A DNA stretch of 64,000 nt from Kitasatospora sp. MAA4 (GTDB lineage: Bacteria > Actinomycetota > Actinomycetes > Streptomycetales > Streptomycetaceae). The stretch lies in assembly GCF_029893355.1 (NCBI RefSeq), contig NZ_JARZAI010000001.1, positions 186,001-250,000 on the forward strand. Reading direction: 5' to 3'. Below are positions 51,362-60,491 of the stretch, piece after piece. The translations under genes were made by a program, and so were the position numbers. Below the pieces are notes generated by a model, which saw only the letters and a program-made list of their open reading frames with translations, ran no database searches and was not told where the DNA came from. Position 1 is the stretch's first letter, and every line of letters starts with the position of its first letter.

Positions 51362-51472
51362 ACGCAGGATCCGCTCCGGCGAGCCCGGGTCCCCCGGGAC
51401 GTAGGCGCCGCCCGCCTTGAGCACGAGCAGGGCCACGACCAGCTCCGGTGACCGGCCCTCGGGGGGCGCAAT
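51362..51472 (-). pseudogene. Relic of an NRPS adenylation domain
   Basis: On the minus strand the frame reads IAPPEGRSPELVVALLVLKA, then GGAYVPGDPGSPERIL. LKAGGAYVPxDP is the A2 core motif of NRPS adenylation domains, preceded by the usual PELVVALLAVLKAG helix. Only about 37 codons remain and no other adenylation motif is nearby, so it is a short fossil in the gap between the esterase and the DsbA-like gene. Confidence 0.7.
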
Positions 51473-51537
51473 GGCCCAAGCATCCGGGGCCGGATTGGAT
51501 CTGACACCCGGCCGAGCGGCCACTTATCGTTTACGGC

Positions 51538-52164
51538 ATGACCACTACTGCCCAGAGCGCTCCCACCAAGGTCGACTTCTACTTCGACCCGGCCTGCCCC
51601 TTTGCCTGGATCACCTCCCGCTGGATCCTGGAGGTCGAGCAGTACCGCGACCTCGACCTGAAGTTCAAGGTCATGAGCCTGTCCGTGCTCAACGAGAACC
51701 GCGCGGAGCTGTCCGAGCAGTACCGCAGCCTGCTGGGCCGCGCCTGGGGCCCGGTGCGGGTCTGCATCGCGGCCGCCGAGCTCCACGGGCCCAAGGTGCT
51801 GCGGGACCTCTACACCGCGCTCGGCACCCGGATCCACAACCAGGGCAACAAGGACTACGCCGCGGTGATCGCCGAGGCGCTGGCCGAGGTCGGCCTGCCG
51901 GCCGAGCTGGCCGACGCCGCGCAGAGCACCGAGTACGACGAGGCGCTGCGCCGCAGCCACCACGAGGGCATGGACCCGGTCGGCGACGAGGTCGGCACCC
52001 CCACCATCCACATCGACGGGGTGGCCTTCTTCGGCCCGGTGCTCACCGCGATCCCGCGCGGCGAGGACGCCCTGAACGTCTTCGACGGCGCCCGCCTGCT
52101 GGCCGGCTACCCGAAGTTCTTCGAGCTCAAGCGCACCCGCACCGGCGAGCTCGACTTCAACTGA
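51538..52164 (+). CDS. DsbA-family, mycothiol-dependent nitroreductase-like protein
   Basis: 208 residues with a thioredoxin fold and helical insert. The N-terminus [28 protein letters not shown], then [14 protein letters not shown], aligns with Rv2466c of M. tuberculosis, a mycothiol-dependent reductase that activates nitro prodrugs. The cis-proline loop is [13 protein letters not shown] near residue 155. Rv2466c has CPWC; here the active site is CPFA, leaving one cysteine, which suggests a monothiol mechanism with mycothiol as the second thiol. mshC is in the same window. Cytosolic single gene. Confidence 0.88.
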   Translation: MTTTAQSAPTKVDFYFDPACPFAWITSRWILEVEQYRDLDLKFKVMSLSVLNENRAELSEQYRSLLGRAWGPVRVCIAAAELHGPKVLRDLYTALGTRIHNQGNKDYAAVIAEALAEVGLPAELADAAQSTEYDEALRRSHHEGMDPVGDEVGTPTIHIDGVAFFGPVLTAIPRGEDALNVFDGARLLAGYPKFFELKRTRTGELDFN

Positions 52165-52176
52165 GCTCGGCTGCTC

Positions 52177-52995
52177 TCAGGAGTTCCTGGTGCCCAGCTC
52201 GCGCGCCAGGAATTCCACCGAGACCCGGATCAGCTCCGGTACGTCCCCGTACCCCTCGAAGCAGTGGTCGGCGCCCGGCACCGGCAGATAGGTCGAGCGT
52301 CCGCCGGCCTTCAGCAGCCGCTCGTGCAGCTGCTCGCTGTGCGAGGACGGCACCTGGCGGTCGGCGGTCCCGTGGAGCAGCAGGAAGGGCGGCGCGCCGG
52401 GTCCGACCTGCGCCACCGGGCTGCCCAGCGCGGCGAGTTCGGGCAACTCGGCGGGGGAGCCGCCGAGCAGCAGGCCCTCGTTGGAGTCGCTGCGCTGCGG
52501 CCACCGGGCGGCCAGGTCGGTGAGCGGGTACCAGCAGACGGCGGCGGCGATCCGGCCGTCGCCGAGCGCGGCCAGGGCGCCGAAGGTGCCGCCGGCCGAC
52601 TCGCCCCAGATGCCGATCCGCTCCGCGTCCAGGCCCAGGGCCTCGGCGTTGGCGCGCAGATGGGCCAGTGCGGCGGTGACGTCGTCCAGTTGTGCCGGGA
52701 AGTGTGCCTCGCCGGAGAGCCGGTAGTCGATGGTGGCCGTCGCGATCCCGGCCGCGGCGAGCGCGGTGAAGACCGCGTCCCGCTCGACGGTGTCCGGCAG
52801 GAACCGCCGGTCGCCGAAGGCGAAGCCGCCGCCGTGGATCCACACCACGACCGGGAACGGGCCCGGGCCCGCCGGCACGTGCAGGTCGAGCAGCAGCGGC
52901 CGGAAGCCGCGCACGGTGGCGTAGACGATGCCGTCGTGCACCAGGCCGCCGTCGGCGGTGGGTCGGTGGGTGGTGTGCTCGGGGTAGCCGGTCAT
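52177..52995 (-). CDS. Alpha/beta-hydrolase (hormone-sensitive-lipase-type esterase)
   Basis: 272 residues. The oxyanion motif HGGGFAFGD is near residue 54, the nucleophile elbow GESAGG near 131, and the acid/base pair in HGTADRQVP and GADHCFEGYGD, in the order expected of the HSL/acetyl-esterase group. No signal peptide, so cytosolic. It likely hydrolyses short acyl esters; the true substrate is unknown. Convergent with the DsbA-like gene, with only 12 bp between stop codons. Confidence 0.92.
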   Translation of the reverse strand: MTGYPEHTTHRPTADGGLVHDGIVYATVRGFRPLLLDLHVPAGPGPFPVVVWIHGGGFAFGDRRFLPDTVERDAVFTALAAAGIATATIDYRLSGEAHFPAQLDDVTAALAHLRANAEALGLDAERIGIWGESAGGTFGALAALGDGRIAAAVCWYPLTDLAARWPQRSDSNEGLLLGGSPAELPELAALGSPVAQVGPGAPPFLLLHGTADRQVPSSHSEQLHERLLKAGGRSTYLPVPGADHCFEGYGDVPELIRVSVEFLARELGTRNS

Positions 52996-53026
52996 GGCGG
53001 CAGCCTACGGAAGATCACCCGCGGCT

Positions 53027-54067
53027 TCACGGGAGTTCGCGACACCAGTCGTCCCGGTAGGAGGCCCAGTCCGCGGCGGTGGCCGTGAAGTCGGCGTACA
53101 TCCCGACCCCGAAGGTCCGGCGGTCCACCGCGTTGCGGGTCAGCCCCAGCCGCACCCCGCGCACCGCGGCCGCGACCGTCTCGGCCGAGCCCTGGTGGCC
53201 CCACTGGTCGGCGTAGTAGGCGGGCAGTCCCATCAGCAGGTCGACCGAGGGCGGCGTGACCTCCAGGGCGAGCGCGGTCTGCTGGGCCACGTAGCCGGTG
53301 TACAGCGCCTGGGTCGGCATCGCGGTGTCGTAGGACATCACCGCGATCTGGTCGGTGCGTCGGGCCACCTGGGCGAAGTAGGCCTGCGACCACCACTTGG
53401 GGTGGCCGGTCAGCAGAGCGGCCGCGGTGTGCAGGGCGGGCAGCGGGTCGATCTGCGGGGTCGCCACCGACAGCGGCACGCCGCGGGCGGCGGTCAGCGC
53501 GTGCACCTGGTCGAGCAGCGCGAGGTACCCGCCGTCCCCGGAGTGCAGCGGCTCCAGGTCCAGGTGCACCCCGTCGAAGCCGGCGTCCAGCACCTGGCGT
53601 GCGGAGGCGGTGATCCGGTCCCGGACGGCGGCCTGGTCCAGGTGCAGCCCGTCCGCCTCGGGCTCCACCAGGTCGCCGAGCCAGGCCTGCACCCGCACGC
53701 CCGGCAGCTCGCGGTGCACCGCGTCGATCAGCGCGCGGGCCTGCGGATACAGCGCGGCGGGCAGCGAGCCGTCGTGCTCCAGCGGCCCGGCGTGCACGTA
53801 GAGGTCGTGGACGCCGCCGCGCACCAGCTGCGGCAGCGCGGCCAGGTCGGCGGGCCCCTTGTGGCCGTCCACCCAGCCGTGGCCGAGCCAGACGGCGTCG
53901 TGGCCGCGGGTGCGGGCCAGCGCGGACGGGTCCCCGGCGGCCTCGGCGCCCAGCGCCAGGCCCACCGAGCCGACCGGTACCACCAACAGCGCAGCCGCCC
54001 CCAGCGCCGCCCACACCGTCCGCCGCCGCCGTCTCGACCAGCTGCGCCAGCGCACCATCGGCCGCAC
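53027..54067 (-). CDS. Secreted or membrane-anchored GH18-like protein
   Basis: 346 residues from the GTG at 54067, with GGGGAGG four bases upstream. The N-terminus is very basic (RWRSWSRRRRRTVW), then a hydrophobic helix (AALGAAALLVVPVGSVGLALG), a signal peptide or anchor. The body is a TIM-barrel pattern: VWLGHGWVDGHKG, GVHDLYVHAGPLEHDG, then GFDGVHLDLEPLHSGD, matching the DGxxLDxE catalytic signature of family 18 glycosidases in DGVHLDLE. QIAVMSYDTAMPT (strand 6) and GVGMYADFTATA (last strand) follow. It may act on cell-wall or other glycans; related non-enzymatic proteins exist. Single gene. Confidence 0.78.
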   Translation of the reverse strand: MRPMVRWRSWSRRRRRTVWAALGAAALLVVPVGSVGLALGAEAAGDPSALARTRGHDAVWLGHGWVDGHKGPADLAALPQLVRGGVHDLYVHAGPLEHDGSLPAALYPQARALIDAVHRELPGVRVQAWLGDLVEPEADGLHLDQAAVRDRITASARQVLDAGFDGVHLDLEPLHSGDGGYLALLDQVHALTAARGVPLSVATPQIDPLPALHTAAALLTGHPKWWSQAYFAQVARRTDQIAVMSYDTAMPTQALYTGYVAQQTALALEVTPPSVDLLMGLPAYYADQWGHQGSAETVAAAVRGVRLGLTRNAVDRRTFGVGMYADFTATAADWASYRDDWCRELP

Positions 54068-54208
54068 TTTGCCTCCCCTTTGCCCTAGGTTCGGCCCAGC
54101 ATACGGAATGTGCCGGTGGTGATCCGCCGGGGCGGTTACGCTGACGGCGTGCACCCCCGTTTCGAGGGGAGCGCATAGCCGACAGCCGTCGCATCAGGGA
54201 GTAGCCCC

Positions 54209-57200
54209 ATGGCCACCAGTGTCCCCTCAGCCGTCCAGCAGGCCCGCGCCACCGCGTTGCGCGAGGCCCTGGCCACCCGGGTCGTCGTCGCCGACGGTGC
54301 CATGGGCACCATGTTGCAGGCGCAGGACCCCACCCTGGAGGACTTCCAGGACCTCGAAGGCTGCAACGAGATCCTGAACGTCACCCGCCCCGACATCGTG
54401 CGCTCGGTGCACGAGGCGTACTTCGGGGTCGGCGTGGACTGCGTGGAGACCAACACCTTCGGCGCCAACCACGCCGCGCTGGGCGAGTACGACATCCCCG
54501 AGCGGGTCTTCGAACTCTCCGAGGCGGGCGCCAGGATCGCCCGCGAGGTGGCCGACTCCTTCGCCACCGAGGACCGCCCGCGCTGGGTGCTCGGCTCGAT
54601 CGGCCCGGGCACCAAGCTGCCGACGCTCGGCCACGCACCGTACGAGCTGCTGCGCGAGGGCTTCCGGCAGAACGCGGCCGGCCTGATCGCGGGCGGCGCG
54701 GACGCGCTGCTGGTGGAGACCAGCCAGGACCTCCTTCAGACCAAGGCCGCGATCCTGGGCTGCAAGCTGGCGCTGACCGACGCGGGGGTGGATCTGCCGA
54801 TCCTCGCCCAGGTGACCGTGGAGACCACCGGCACCATGCTGCTGGGCTCGGAGATCGGCGCGGCGCTGACCGCGCTGGAGCCGCTGGGCATCGACTACAT
54901 CGGCCTGAACTGCGCCACCGGCCCGGCCGAGATGAGCGAGCACCTGCGCTACCTCGCCAAGAACGCCCGGATCGGCCTGTCCTGCATGCCGAACGCGGGC
55001 CTGCCGGTGCTGGGCAAGGACGGCGCGCACTACCCGCTCAGCCCCGAGGAGCTGGCGGACGCGCACGACACCTTCACCCGCGAGTACGGCCTCTCGCTGG
55101 TCGGCGGCTGCTGCGGCACCACCCCCGAGCACCTGCGCCAGGTCGTCGAGCGCGTGCGCGGGCGCGAGGTCGTGGCCCGCGACCCCAAGCCCGAGCCGGC
55201 CGCCGCCTCGCTCTACCAGTCCGTGCCCTTCCGCCAGGACACCTCCTACCTGGCGATCGGCGAGCGGACCAACGCCAACGGCTCCAAGAAGTTCCGCGAC
55301 TCGATGCTGGCCGGCGACTGGCAGGCCTGCGTGGAGATCGCCCGCGAGCAGATCCGGGACGGCTCCCACCTGCTGGACCTGTGCGTGGACTACGTCGGCC
55401 GCGACGGCGTGGCCGACATGCGGGAGATCGCCGGCCGCCTGGCCACCGCCTCCACGCTGCCGATCGTGCTGGACTCCACCGAGACGCCGGTGCTGCGCGC
55501 GGGCCTGGAGCTGCTGGGCGGCCGGGCGGTGCTCAACTCGGTCAACTACGAGGACGGCGACGGCCCCGACACCCGCTTCGGCAAGGTCGCGGCGCTGGCC
55601 CGCGAGCACGGCGCCGCGGTGATCGCGCTGACCATCGACGAGCAGGGCCAGGCCCGCACCGCCGAGACCAAGGTCGCCATCGCGGAGCGCCTGATCGACC
55701 AGCTCGGCAGCGAGTACGGCATCGCCGAGCACGACGTCATCGTGGACTGCCTGGCCTTCACGCTCGGCACCGGCCAGGAGGAGTCGCGCCGCGACGGCAT
55801 CGAGACGATCGAGGCGATCCGCGAGCTCAAGCGCCGGCGCCCCGCGGTGCAGACCACGCTGGGCCTGTCCAACATCTCCTTCGGCCTCAGCCCGGCGGCC
55901 CGCCAGGTGATCAACTCGGTGTTCCTGCACGAGTGCGTGGAGGCCGGCCTGGACTCGGCCATCGTGCACGCCTCCAAGATCCTGCCGATGGCCCGGATCC
56001 CCGACGCCCAGCGCGAGGTCGCCCTCGACCTGGTCTACGACCGCCGCCGCCCGGCCACCGAGACCGAGCCCGCCTACGACCCGCTGCAGTCGCTGCTCCA
56101 GCTCTTCGAGGGCGTCAGCGCCGCCTCCAGCGCGGCCTCCAAGGCCGAGGAGCTGGCGGCGCTGCCGCTGGAGGAGCGCCTCCAGCGCCGGATCATCGAC
56201 GGCGAGCGCAAGGGCCTGGAGGTCGACCTGGACGAGGCGCTGACGCTCCGTCCGGCGCTGGAGATCGTCAACGACACGCTGCTGTCCGGCATGAAGGTGG
56301 TCGGCGAGCTGTTCGGCTCCGGCCAGATGCAGCTGCCGTTCGTGCTCCAGTCGGCCGAGGTGATGAAGACCGCGGTCGCCCACCTGGAGCCGCACATGGA
56401 GAAGTCCGAGGACGAGGGCAAGGGCATCATCGTGCTGGCCACCGTCAAGGGCGACGTGCACGACATCGGCAAGAACCTGGTCGACATCATCCTGTCCAAC
56501 AACGGCTACACGGTGGTGAACCTCGGCATCAAGCAGCCGGTTTCGGCCATTCTGGACGCGGCCGTCGAGCACCAGGCCGACGTGATCGGGATGTCCGGGC
56601 TGCTGGTCAAGTCCACTGTGATCATGAAGGAAAACCTCCAGGAGCTCAACCAGCGCAAGCTGGCCGCCGACTACCCGGTGATCCTGGGCGGCGCTGCGCT
56701 GACCCGCGCCTACGTCGAGCAGGACCTGCACGAGATCTACGACGGCGAGGTCCGCTACGCCCGTGACGCCTTCGAGGGCCTGCGGCTGATGGACGCGCTG
56801 ATCGGCGTCAAGCGCGGGGTGCCCGGCGCGGTGCTGCCCGAGCTCAAGCAGCGCCGGCACGCCCGCGTCGAGGTCGAGGAGCCGGAGGAGGTCAACCTCG
56901 GCCAGATCCGCTCGGACGTCTCGGTGGACAACAAGGTGCCCACCCCGCCGTTCTGGGGCGACCGGATCGTCAAGGGCATCCCGTTCGCCGACTACTCCTC
57001 CTGGCTGGACGAGGACGCGCTCTTCAAGGGCCAGTGGGGCCTGAAGGCCGCCCGTAGCGGGGAGGGCCCCTCCTACGAGGAGCTGGTGGAGACCGAGGGC
57101 CGGCCGCGGCTGCGGATGTGGCTGGACCGGCTGCAGACCGAGGGCTGGCTGGAGCCGGCCGTGGTCTACGGCTACTACCCGGCCGCCTCCAAGGGCGACG

Positions 57201-57730
57201 ACCTGCTGGTCTACAACCAGGACGGCAGCGAGCACACCCGCTTCACCTTCCCGCGCCAGCGCCGCGGGCGCCGGCTCTGCCTGGCCGACTACTTCCGGCC
57301 GGAGGAGAGCGGCGAGCGCGACGTGCTGGGCCTTCAGGTGGTCACCATGGGCAACCGGATCTCCGAGGCCGCCAACGAGCTGTTCCAGGCCAACGCCTAC
57401 CGCGACTACCTGGAGCTGCACGGCCTGTCCGTGCAACTCGCCGAGGCGCTGGCCGAGTTCTGGCACGCCCGGGTCCGCTTCGAGCTCGGCTTCGGCAACG
57501 AGGACCCGCAGGACGTCAAGGACATGTTCGCCCTGAAGTACCGCGGCGCCCGGTTCTCGCTCGGCTACGGGGCCTGCCCCGAGCTGGAGGACCGCGCGAA
57601 GATCGCCGAGCTGCTCAAGCCCGAGCGGATCGGCGTGGTGCTCTCGGAGGAGTTCCAGCTGCACCCCGAGCAGTCCACCGACGCGATCGTCATCCACCAC
57701 CCGGAGGCGACGTACTTCAACGCGCGGTAA
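54209..57730 (+). CDS. metH: Cobalamin-dependent methionine synthase
   Basis: 1,173 residues in four modules. The homocysteine-binding barrel (residues about 20-325) has zinc cysteines in GLNCATGP and GGCCGTTPEH. The methyltetrahydrofolate domain (about 345-610) begins GERTNANGSKKFRD. The cobalamin cap and binding domain (about 665-890) has DVHDIGKN near residue 750 with the lower axial His. The C-terminal reactivation domain (about 930-1170) binds SAM (RRGRRLCLADYF; RFSLGYGACPELED). It methylates homocysteine to methionine using B12. Length is close to the actinobacterial norm. The 141-bp leader seems too short for a complete cobalamin riboswitch, and I see none. A hairpin terminator follows. 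Confidence 0.97.
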   Translation: MATSVPSAVQQARATALREALATRVVVADGAMGTMLQAQDPTLEDFQDLEGCNEILNVTRPDIVRSVHEAYFGVGVDCVETNTFGANHAALGEYDIPERVFELSEAGARIAREVADSFATEDRPRWVLGSIGPGTKLPTLGHAPYELLREGFRQNAAGLIAGGADALLVETSQDLLQTKAAILGCKLALTDAGVDLPILAQVTVETTGTMLLGSEIGAALTALEPLGIDYIGLNCATGPAEMSEHLRYLAKNARIGLSCMPNAGLPVLGKDGAHYPLSPEELADAHDTFTREYGLSLVGGCCGTTPEHLRQVVERVRGREVVARDPKPEPAAASLYQSVPFRQDTSYLAIGERTNANGSKKFRDSMLAGDWQACVEIAREQIRDGSHLLDLCVDYVGRDGVADMREIAGRLATASTLPIVLDSTETPVLRAGLELLGGRAVLNSVNYEDGDGPDTRFGKVAALAREHGAAVIALTIDEQGQARTAETKVAIAERLIDQLGSEYGIAEHDVIVDCLAFTLGTGQEESRRDGIETIEAIRELKRRRPAVQTTLGLSNISFGLSPAARQVINSVFLHECVEAGLDSAIVHASKILPMARIPDAQREVALDLVYDRRRPATETEPAYDPLQSLLQLFEGVSAASSAASKAEELAALPLEERLQRRIIDGERKGLEVDLDEALTLRPALEIVNDTLLSGMKVVGELFGSGQMQLPFVLQSAEVMKTAVAHLEPHMEKSEDEGKGIIVLATVKGDVHDIGKNLVDIILSNNGYTVVNLGIKQPVSAILDAAVEHQADVIGMSGLLVKSTVIMKENLQELNQRKLAADYPVILGGAALTRAYVEQDLHEIYDGEVRYARDAFEGLRLMDALIGVKRGVPGAVLPELKQRRHARVEVEEPEEVNLGQIRSDVSVDNKVPTPPFWGDRIVKGIPFADYSSWLDEDALFKGQWGLKAARSGEGPSYEELVETEGRPRLRMWLDRLQTEGWLEPAVVYGYYPAASKGDDLLVYNQDGSEHTRFTFPRQRRGRRLCLADYFRPEESGERDVLGLQVVTMGNRISEAANELFQANAYRDYLELHGLSVQLAEALAEFWHARVRFELGFGNEDPQDVKDMFALKYRGARFSLGYGACPELEDRAKIAELLKPERIGVVLSEEFQLHPEQSTDAIVIHHPEATYFNAR

Positions 57731-57783
57731 CCCGCAGGTCGCGCGCCGTTCGCCGCCCTGCGCGTATCCTGGACGACCCCGTA

Positions 57784-57815
57784 CGGGCCGGCTGCATCTC
57801 GGTGTAGCCGGCCCG
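57784..57815 (+). terminator. Hairpin terminator after metH
   Basis: CGGGCCGGCT and AGCCGGCCCG arms (57784-57793 and 57806-57815), extended by three further pairs with one G-T, and a 6-base loop. It lies 53 bp after the stop codon and upstream of the HAD gene. Confidence 0.7.
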
Positions 57816-57857
57816 CACGATCCCCGGGGCCCGTGCGCAGTGAAGGGACGTGTCCAC

Positions 57858-58562
57858 ATGACCAGCATCGACACCATCACCCCGGCCCTGGAGAACACCG
57901 GTGGCCGGGGTCTGCAGGCGGTGCTGCTGGACATGGACGGCACGCTGGTGGACACCGAGGGCTTCTGGTGGCAGGCCGAGGCCTCGCTCTTCGCCGAGTT
58001 CGGCCACCCGCTGGAGGAGGTCCACCGGCTGCACTGCGTCGGCGGCCCGATGACCCGGGTGGTGGAGTACCTGCTCGGCGTCACCGGGGTCCGGATCGAG
58101 CCCGCCGAGCTGATCGTGCTGATCAACCGGCGCTTCGTCGAACTCCTGGACGGCGGAGCCCCGTTGATGCCCGGCGCGGGCCGGCTGCTGGCCACCCTGG
58201 CCGAGCACCGGATCCCCGCCGCGCTGGTCTCCGCCTCGCACCGCAGGATCATCGACCTGGTGCTGAAGAACCTCGGCGACCACCCCTTCGCGTTCTCGGT
58301 GGCCGGCGACGAGGTGGCCCGCACCAAGCCGCACCCCGACCCGTACCTCGCCGCGGTGGCCCGCTTCGGTGCCCAGCCCTCGCGCTGCGTGGTGATCGAG
58401 GACGCCCCGCTGGGCGTGCAGGCGGGCGAGGCGGCCGGCTGCCCGGTCATCGCGGTGCCCTCGGTGGCGCCGATCGAGTCGGCCCCGGGGCGTACCGTGC
58501 TGGGCTCGCTGGAGGAGCTGGACCTCGACCTGCTGCGCTCGGTGGTCACCGCCCGCGTGTGA
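57858..58562 (+). CDS. HAD-superfamily phosphatase (subfamily IA)
   Basis: 234 residues. HAD motif I is VLLDMDGTLVDTE (residues about 26-38), motif II is ALVSASHRR (Ser/Thr at about residue 118), motif III Lys is in ARTKPHPDPYL, and motif IV is CVVIEDAPLGVQAGEAAGCPVIAVP. A helical cap lies between motifs I and II (subfamily IA, beta-phosphoglucomutase-like). Probable cytosolic sugar- or nucleotide-phosphate phosphatase; substrate not predictable. ATG at 57858. It lies 127 bp after metH, separated by a hairpin, so linkage is doubtful. The 262 bp downstream hold no gene I can support. Confidence 0.93.
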   Translation: MTSIDTITPALENTGGRGLQAVLLDMDGTLVDTEGFWWQAEASLFAEFGHPLEEVHRLHCVGGPMTRVVEYLLGVTGVRIEPAELIVLINRRFVELLDGGAPLMPGAGRLLATLAEHRIPAALVSASHRRIIDLVLKNLGDHPFAFSVAGDEVARTKPHPDPYLAAVARFGAQPSRCVVIEDAPLGVQAGEAAGCPVIAVPSVAPIESAPGRTVLGSLEELDLDLLRSVVTARV

Positions 58563-58824
58563 CGCTGGTCACCTTCCCGATACACCCATGGGGTAACAGA
58601 TCGCGGGCAGCCGGGAGAAAACGGGCATTGGCTGACAACTCGCCTATCGCCTCGCGCCGCTGAGTCATCGCGGACGGGGAGGGGTGCTGCCACCCGAACG
58701 CTCGTGTGGCAGGCTGCCTGGGTCTATCCCGACATGTTCGAGCGTCGTCTGCGAAGCACCCCACCCGGGCCCGCCGACGGCTGCTCACCGGCACCCTCAG
58801 CCGGCCAGCACGGAGAAGGAACGC

Positions 58825-60447
58825 ATGACTTCAGCCATACGACGCGCACCCGGCCGGATGGCCGCAGTGGGCTGCGCGCTCCTGGTCGCCACCACCCTCG
58901 CCGGCTGCAGTTCGGTGCAGTCCGCCGTGAGCGGGAGCAGCGGCAGCAGCGCCATCACGATGGGGACCGCCAACGTCACCAGCGTGCTGGACCCGGCCGG
59001 TGCCTACGACCGAGGCTCCTGGCTGATCCTCAACAACACCTTCCAGTCGTTGCTGAGCTTCCCGGTCGGCGCGACCTCGCCGCTGCCGGACGCCGCGCAG
59101 TCCTGCCAGTTCACCGGCTCGGACGCGATGACCTACCAGTGCGCCATGCGCTCGGGCCTGACCTTCTCCAACGGTGACCCGCTGACCGCGCAGGACGTGG
59201 TCTTCTCGGTGAACCGGATGAAGACGATCAAGGACGCGGGCGGCCCCTCGGTGCTGTTCGACACCATCAAGTCGGTGGAGGCCCCCAGCGACAGCGAGGT
59301 GGTCTTCCACCTCACCCAGCCCGACGCGGTGCTCCCGGACAAGCTGGCCAGCGCCGCCGGCTCGATCGTCGACCACAAGGTCTTCCCGGCCGACAAGGAA
59401 CTGCCGAACGACAAGCTGGTCGGCTCCGGTCCGTACAAGATCGACTCGGTCGAGAGCATGACCACCTCGGCCGGCGCGAAGGCCCCCAGCAAGATCGTCC
59501 TGTCGGCGAACAGCCACTACCAGGGCACCCAGAAGCTCAACAACTCCAAGTTCACGGTGCGCTACTTCAACTCGCCCGCCGAACTGAAGACCGCGCTCGA
59601 CACCAGCGCCGTCGACCTCACCGACAACAGCCTGGACCCCAACGCGTCGGCCCAGCTGGAGGCCGACGACCAGTCCGGCAAGGGCAACATCAAGGTGACA
59701 GAGGGCGTCGGCGGCGACACCCGCTTCCTGGTCTTCAACACCAAGGACCAGACGGCCGGCCAGACCGCGGTGCGCCAGGCGGTCGCCCAGCTGGTGGACC
59801 GCGACGCGCTGGCCCGCGACGTCTACGCCGGTACCGTCCAGCCGCTCTACTCGGTGGTCCCGCAGGGCTTCGGCGGCCACACCACCGCCTTCTTCGACAA
59901 GTACGGCACCCCGGACCCGGCCAAGGCCAAGGCGATCCTGACCGCCGCCAAGGTGCAGCTGCCGGTCAAGCTGCAGCTGACCTGGTCCCAGGCCCAGGCC
60001 CAGGGCGCCGAGACCGCCGAGCTGAAGAAGCAGCTGGAGGCCAGCGGCCTGTTCCAGGTCACGGTCCAGCAGGTGGCCGACTGGACCGGCTACCAGAAGG
60101 GCTGGGCGGACGGCAGCTACCAGGCCTACACGGTCGGCTGGACCCCCGACTACCCGGACCCGGACGACTTCGTGGTCCCGCTGGTGGTGAACGGCGGCGC
60201 GTACCACAACGGCTACGACAACCCGCAGATCACCCAGACGCTGGTGCCGCAGAGCCTCAAGCAGGCCGACCGCAGCGCCGCGTCCGGCACGTACAGCACG
60301 ATCCAGGGCATCATCGCCAACGACGTCCCGATGCTGCCGCTCTTCCAGAGCAAGGCGTTCTACGCCGCGCGCAGCAACATCACCGGAATCGAGGGCACCA
60401 TCGACCAGACCGGTGTCTTCCGCTTCGGGGACATCGGCCACAGCTGA
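58825..60447 (+). CDS. Peptide/nickel-type ABC transporter substrate-binding lipoprotein (SBP family 5)
   Basis: 540 residues, ATG preceded by GAGAAGGA. The signal LLVATTLAGC ends in a lipobox (LAGC), so it is lipid-anchored outside the membrane. The body is family 5: SGLTFSNGDPLTAQDVVFSVNRM, VGSGPYKIDS, VRQAVAQLVDRDALARDVYAG and YTVGWTPDYPDPDDFVVPL, the usual ligand-loop strings of oligopeptide-binding proteins. No permease or ATPase genes follow; the next gene is convergent after a terminator. It is therefore an orphan binding protein that must use transporter parts encoded elsewhere or act as a sensor. Confidence 0.93.
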   Translation: MTSAIRRAPGRMAAVGCALLVATTLAGCSSVQSAVSGSSGSSAITMGTANVTSVLDPAGAYDRGSWLILNNTFQSLLSFPVGATSPLPDAAQSCQFTGSDAMTYQCAMRSGLTFSNGDPLTAQDVVFSVNRMKTIKDAGGPSVLFDTIKSVEAPSDSEVVFHLTQPDAVLPDKLASAAGSIVDHKVFPADKELPNDKLVGSGPYKIDSVESMTTSAGAKAPSKIVLSANSHYQGTQKLNNSKFTVRYFNSPAELKTALDTSAVDLTDNSLDPNASAQLEADDQSGKGNIKVTEGVGGDTRFLVFNTKDQTAGQTAVRQAVAQLVDRDALARDVYAGTVQPLYSVVPQGFGGHTTAFFDKYGTPDPAKAKAILTAAKVQLPVKLQLTWSQAQAQGAETAELKKQLEASGLFQVTVQQVADWTGYQKGWADGSYQAYTVGWTPDYPDPDDFVVPLVVNGGAYHNGYDNPQITQTLVPQSLKQADRSAASGTYSTIQGIIANDVPMLPLFQSKAFYAARSNITGIEGTIDQTGVFRFGDIGHS

Positions 60448-60452
60448 GTGCC

Positions 60453-60485
60453 GGTACGGCGAGGGGGCAATCCCCTCGCCGTACC
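60453..60485. terminator. Bidirectional hairpin terminator
   Basis: Arms 60453-60466 and 60472-60485 (GGTACGGCGAGGGG / CCCCTCGCCGTACC) with a 5-base loop, between the convergent binding-protein and response-regulator genes. Confidence 0.82.
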
Positions 60486-60491
60486 CGTTCT

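Noticed and set aside
54068..54208. Cobalamin riboswitch before metH
   Set aside because: Only 141 bp lie between the divergent starts and I see no B12-box-like conserved core.
54227..58693. A 1,488-codon open frame antisense to metH and the HAD gene
   Set aside because: The sense strand encodes a complete methionine synthase; the antisense text is composition-driven.
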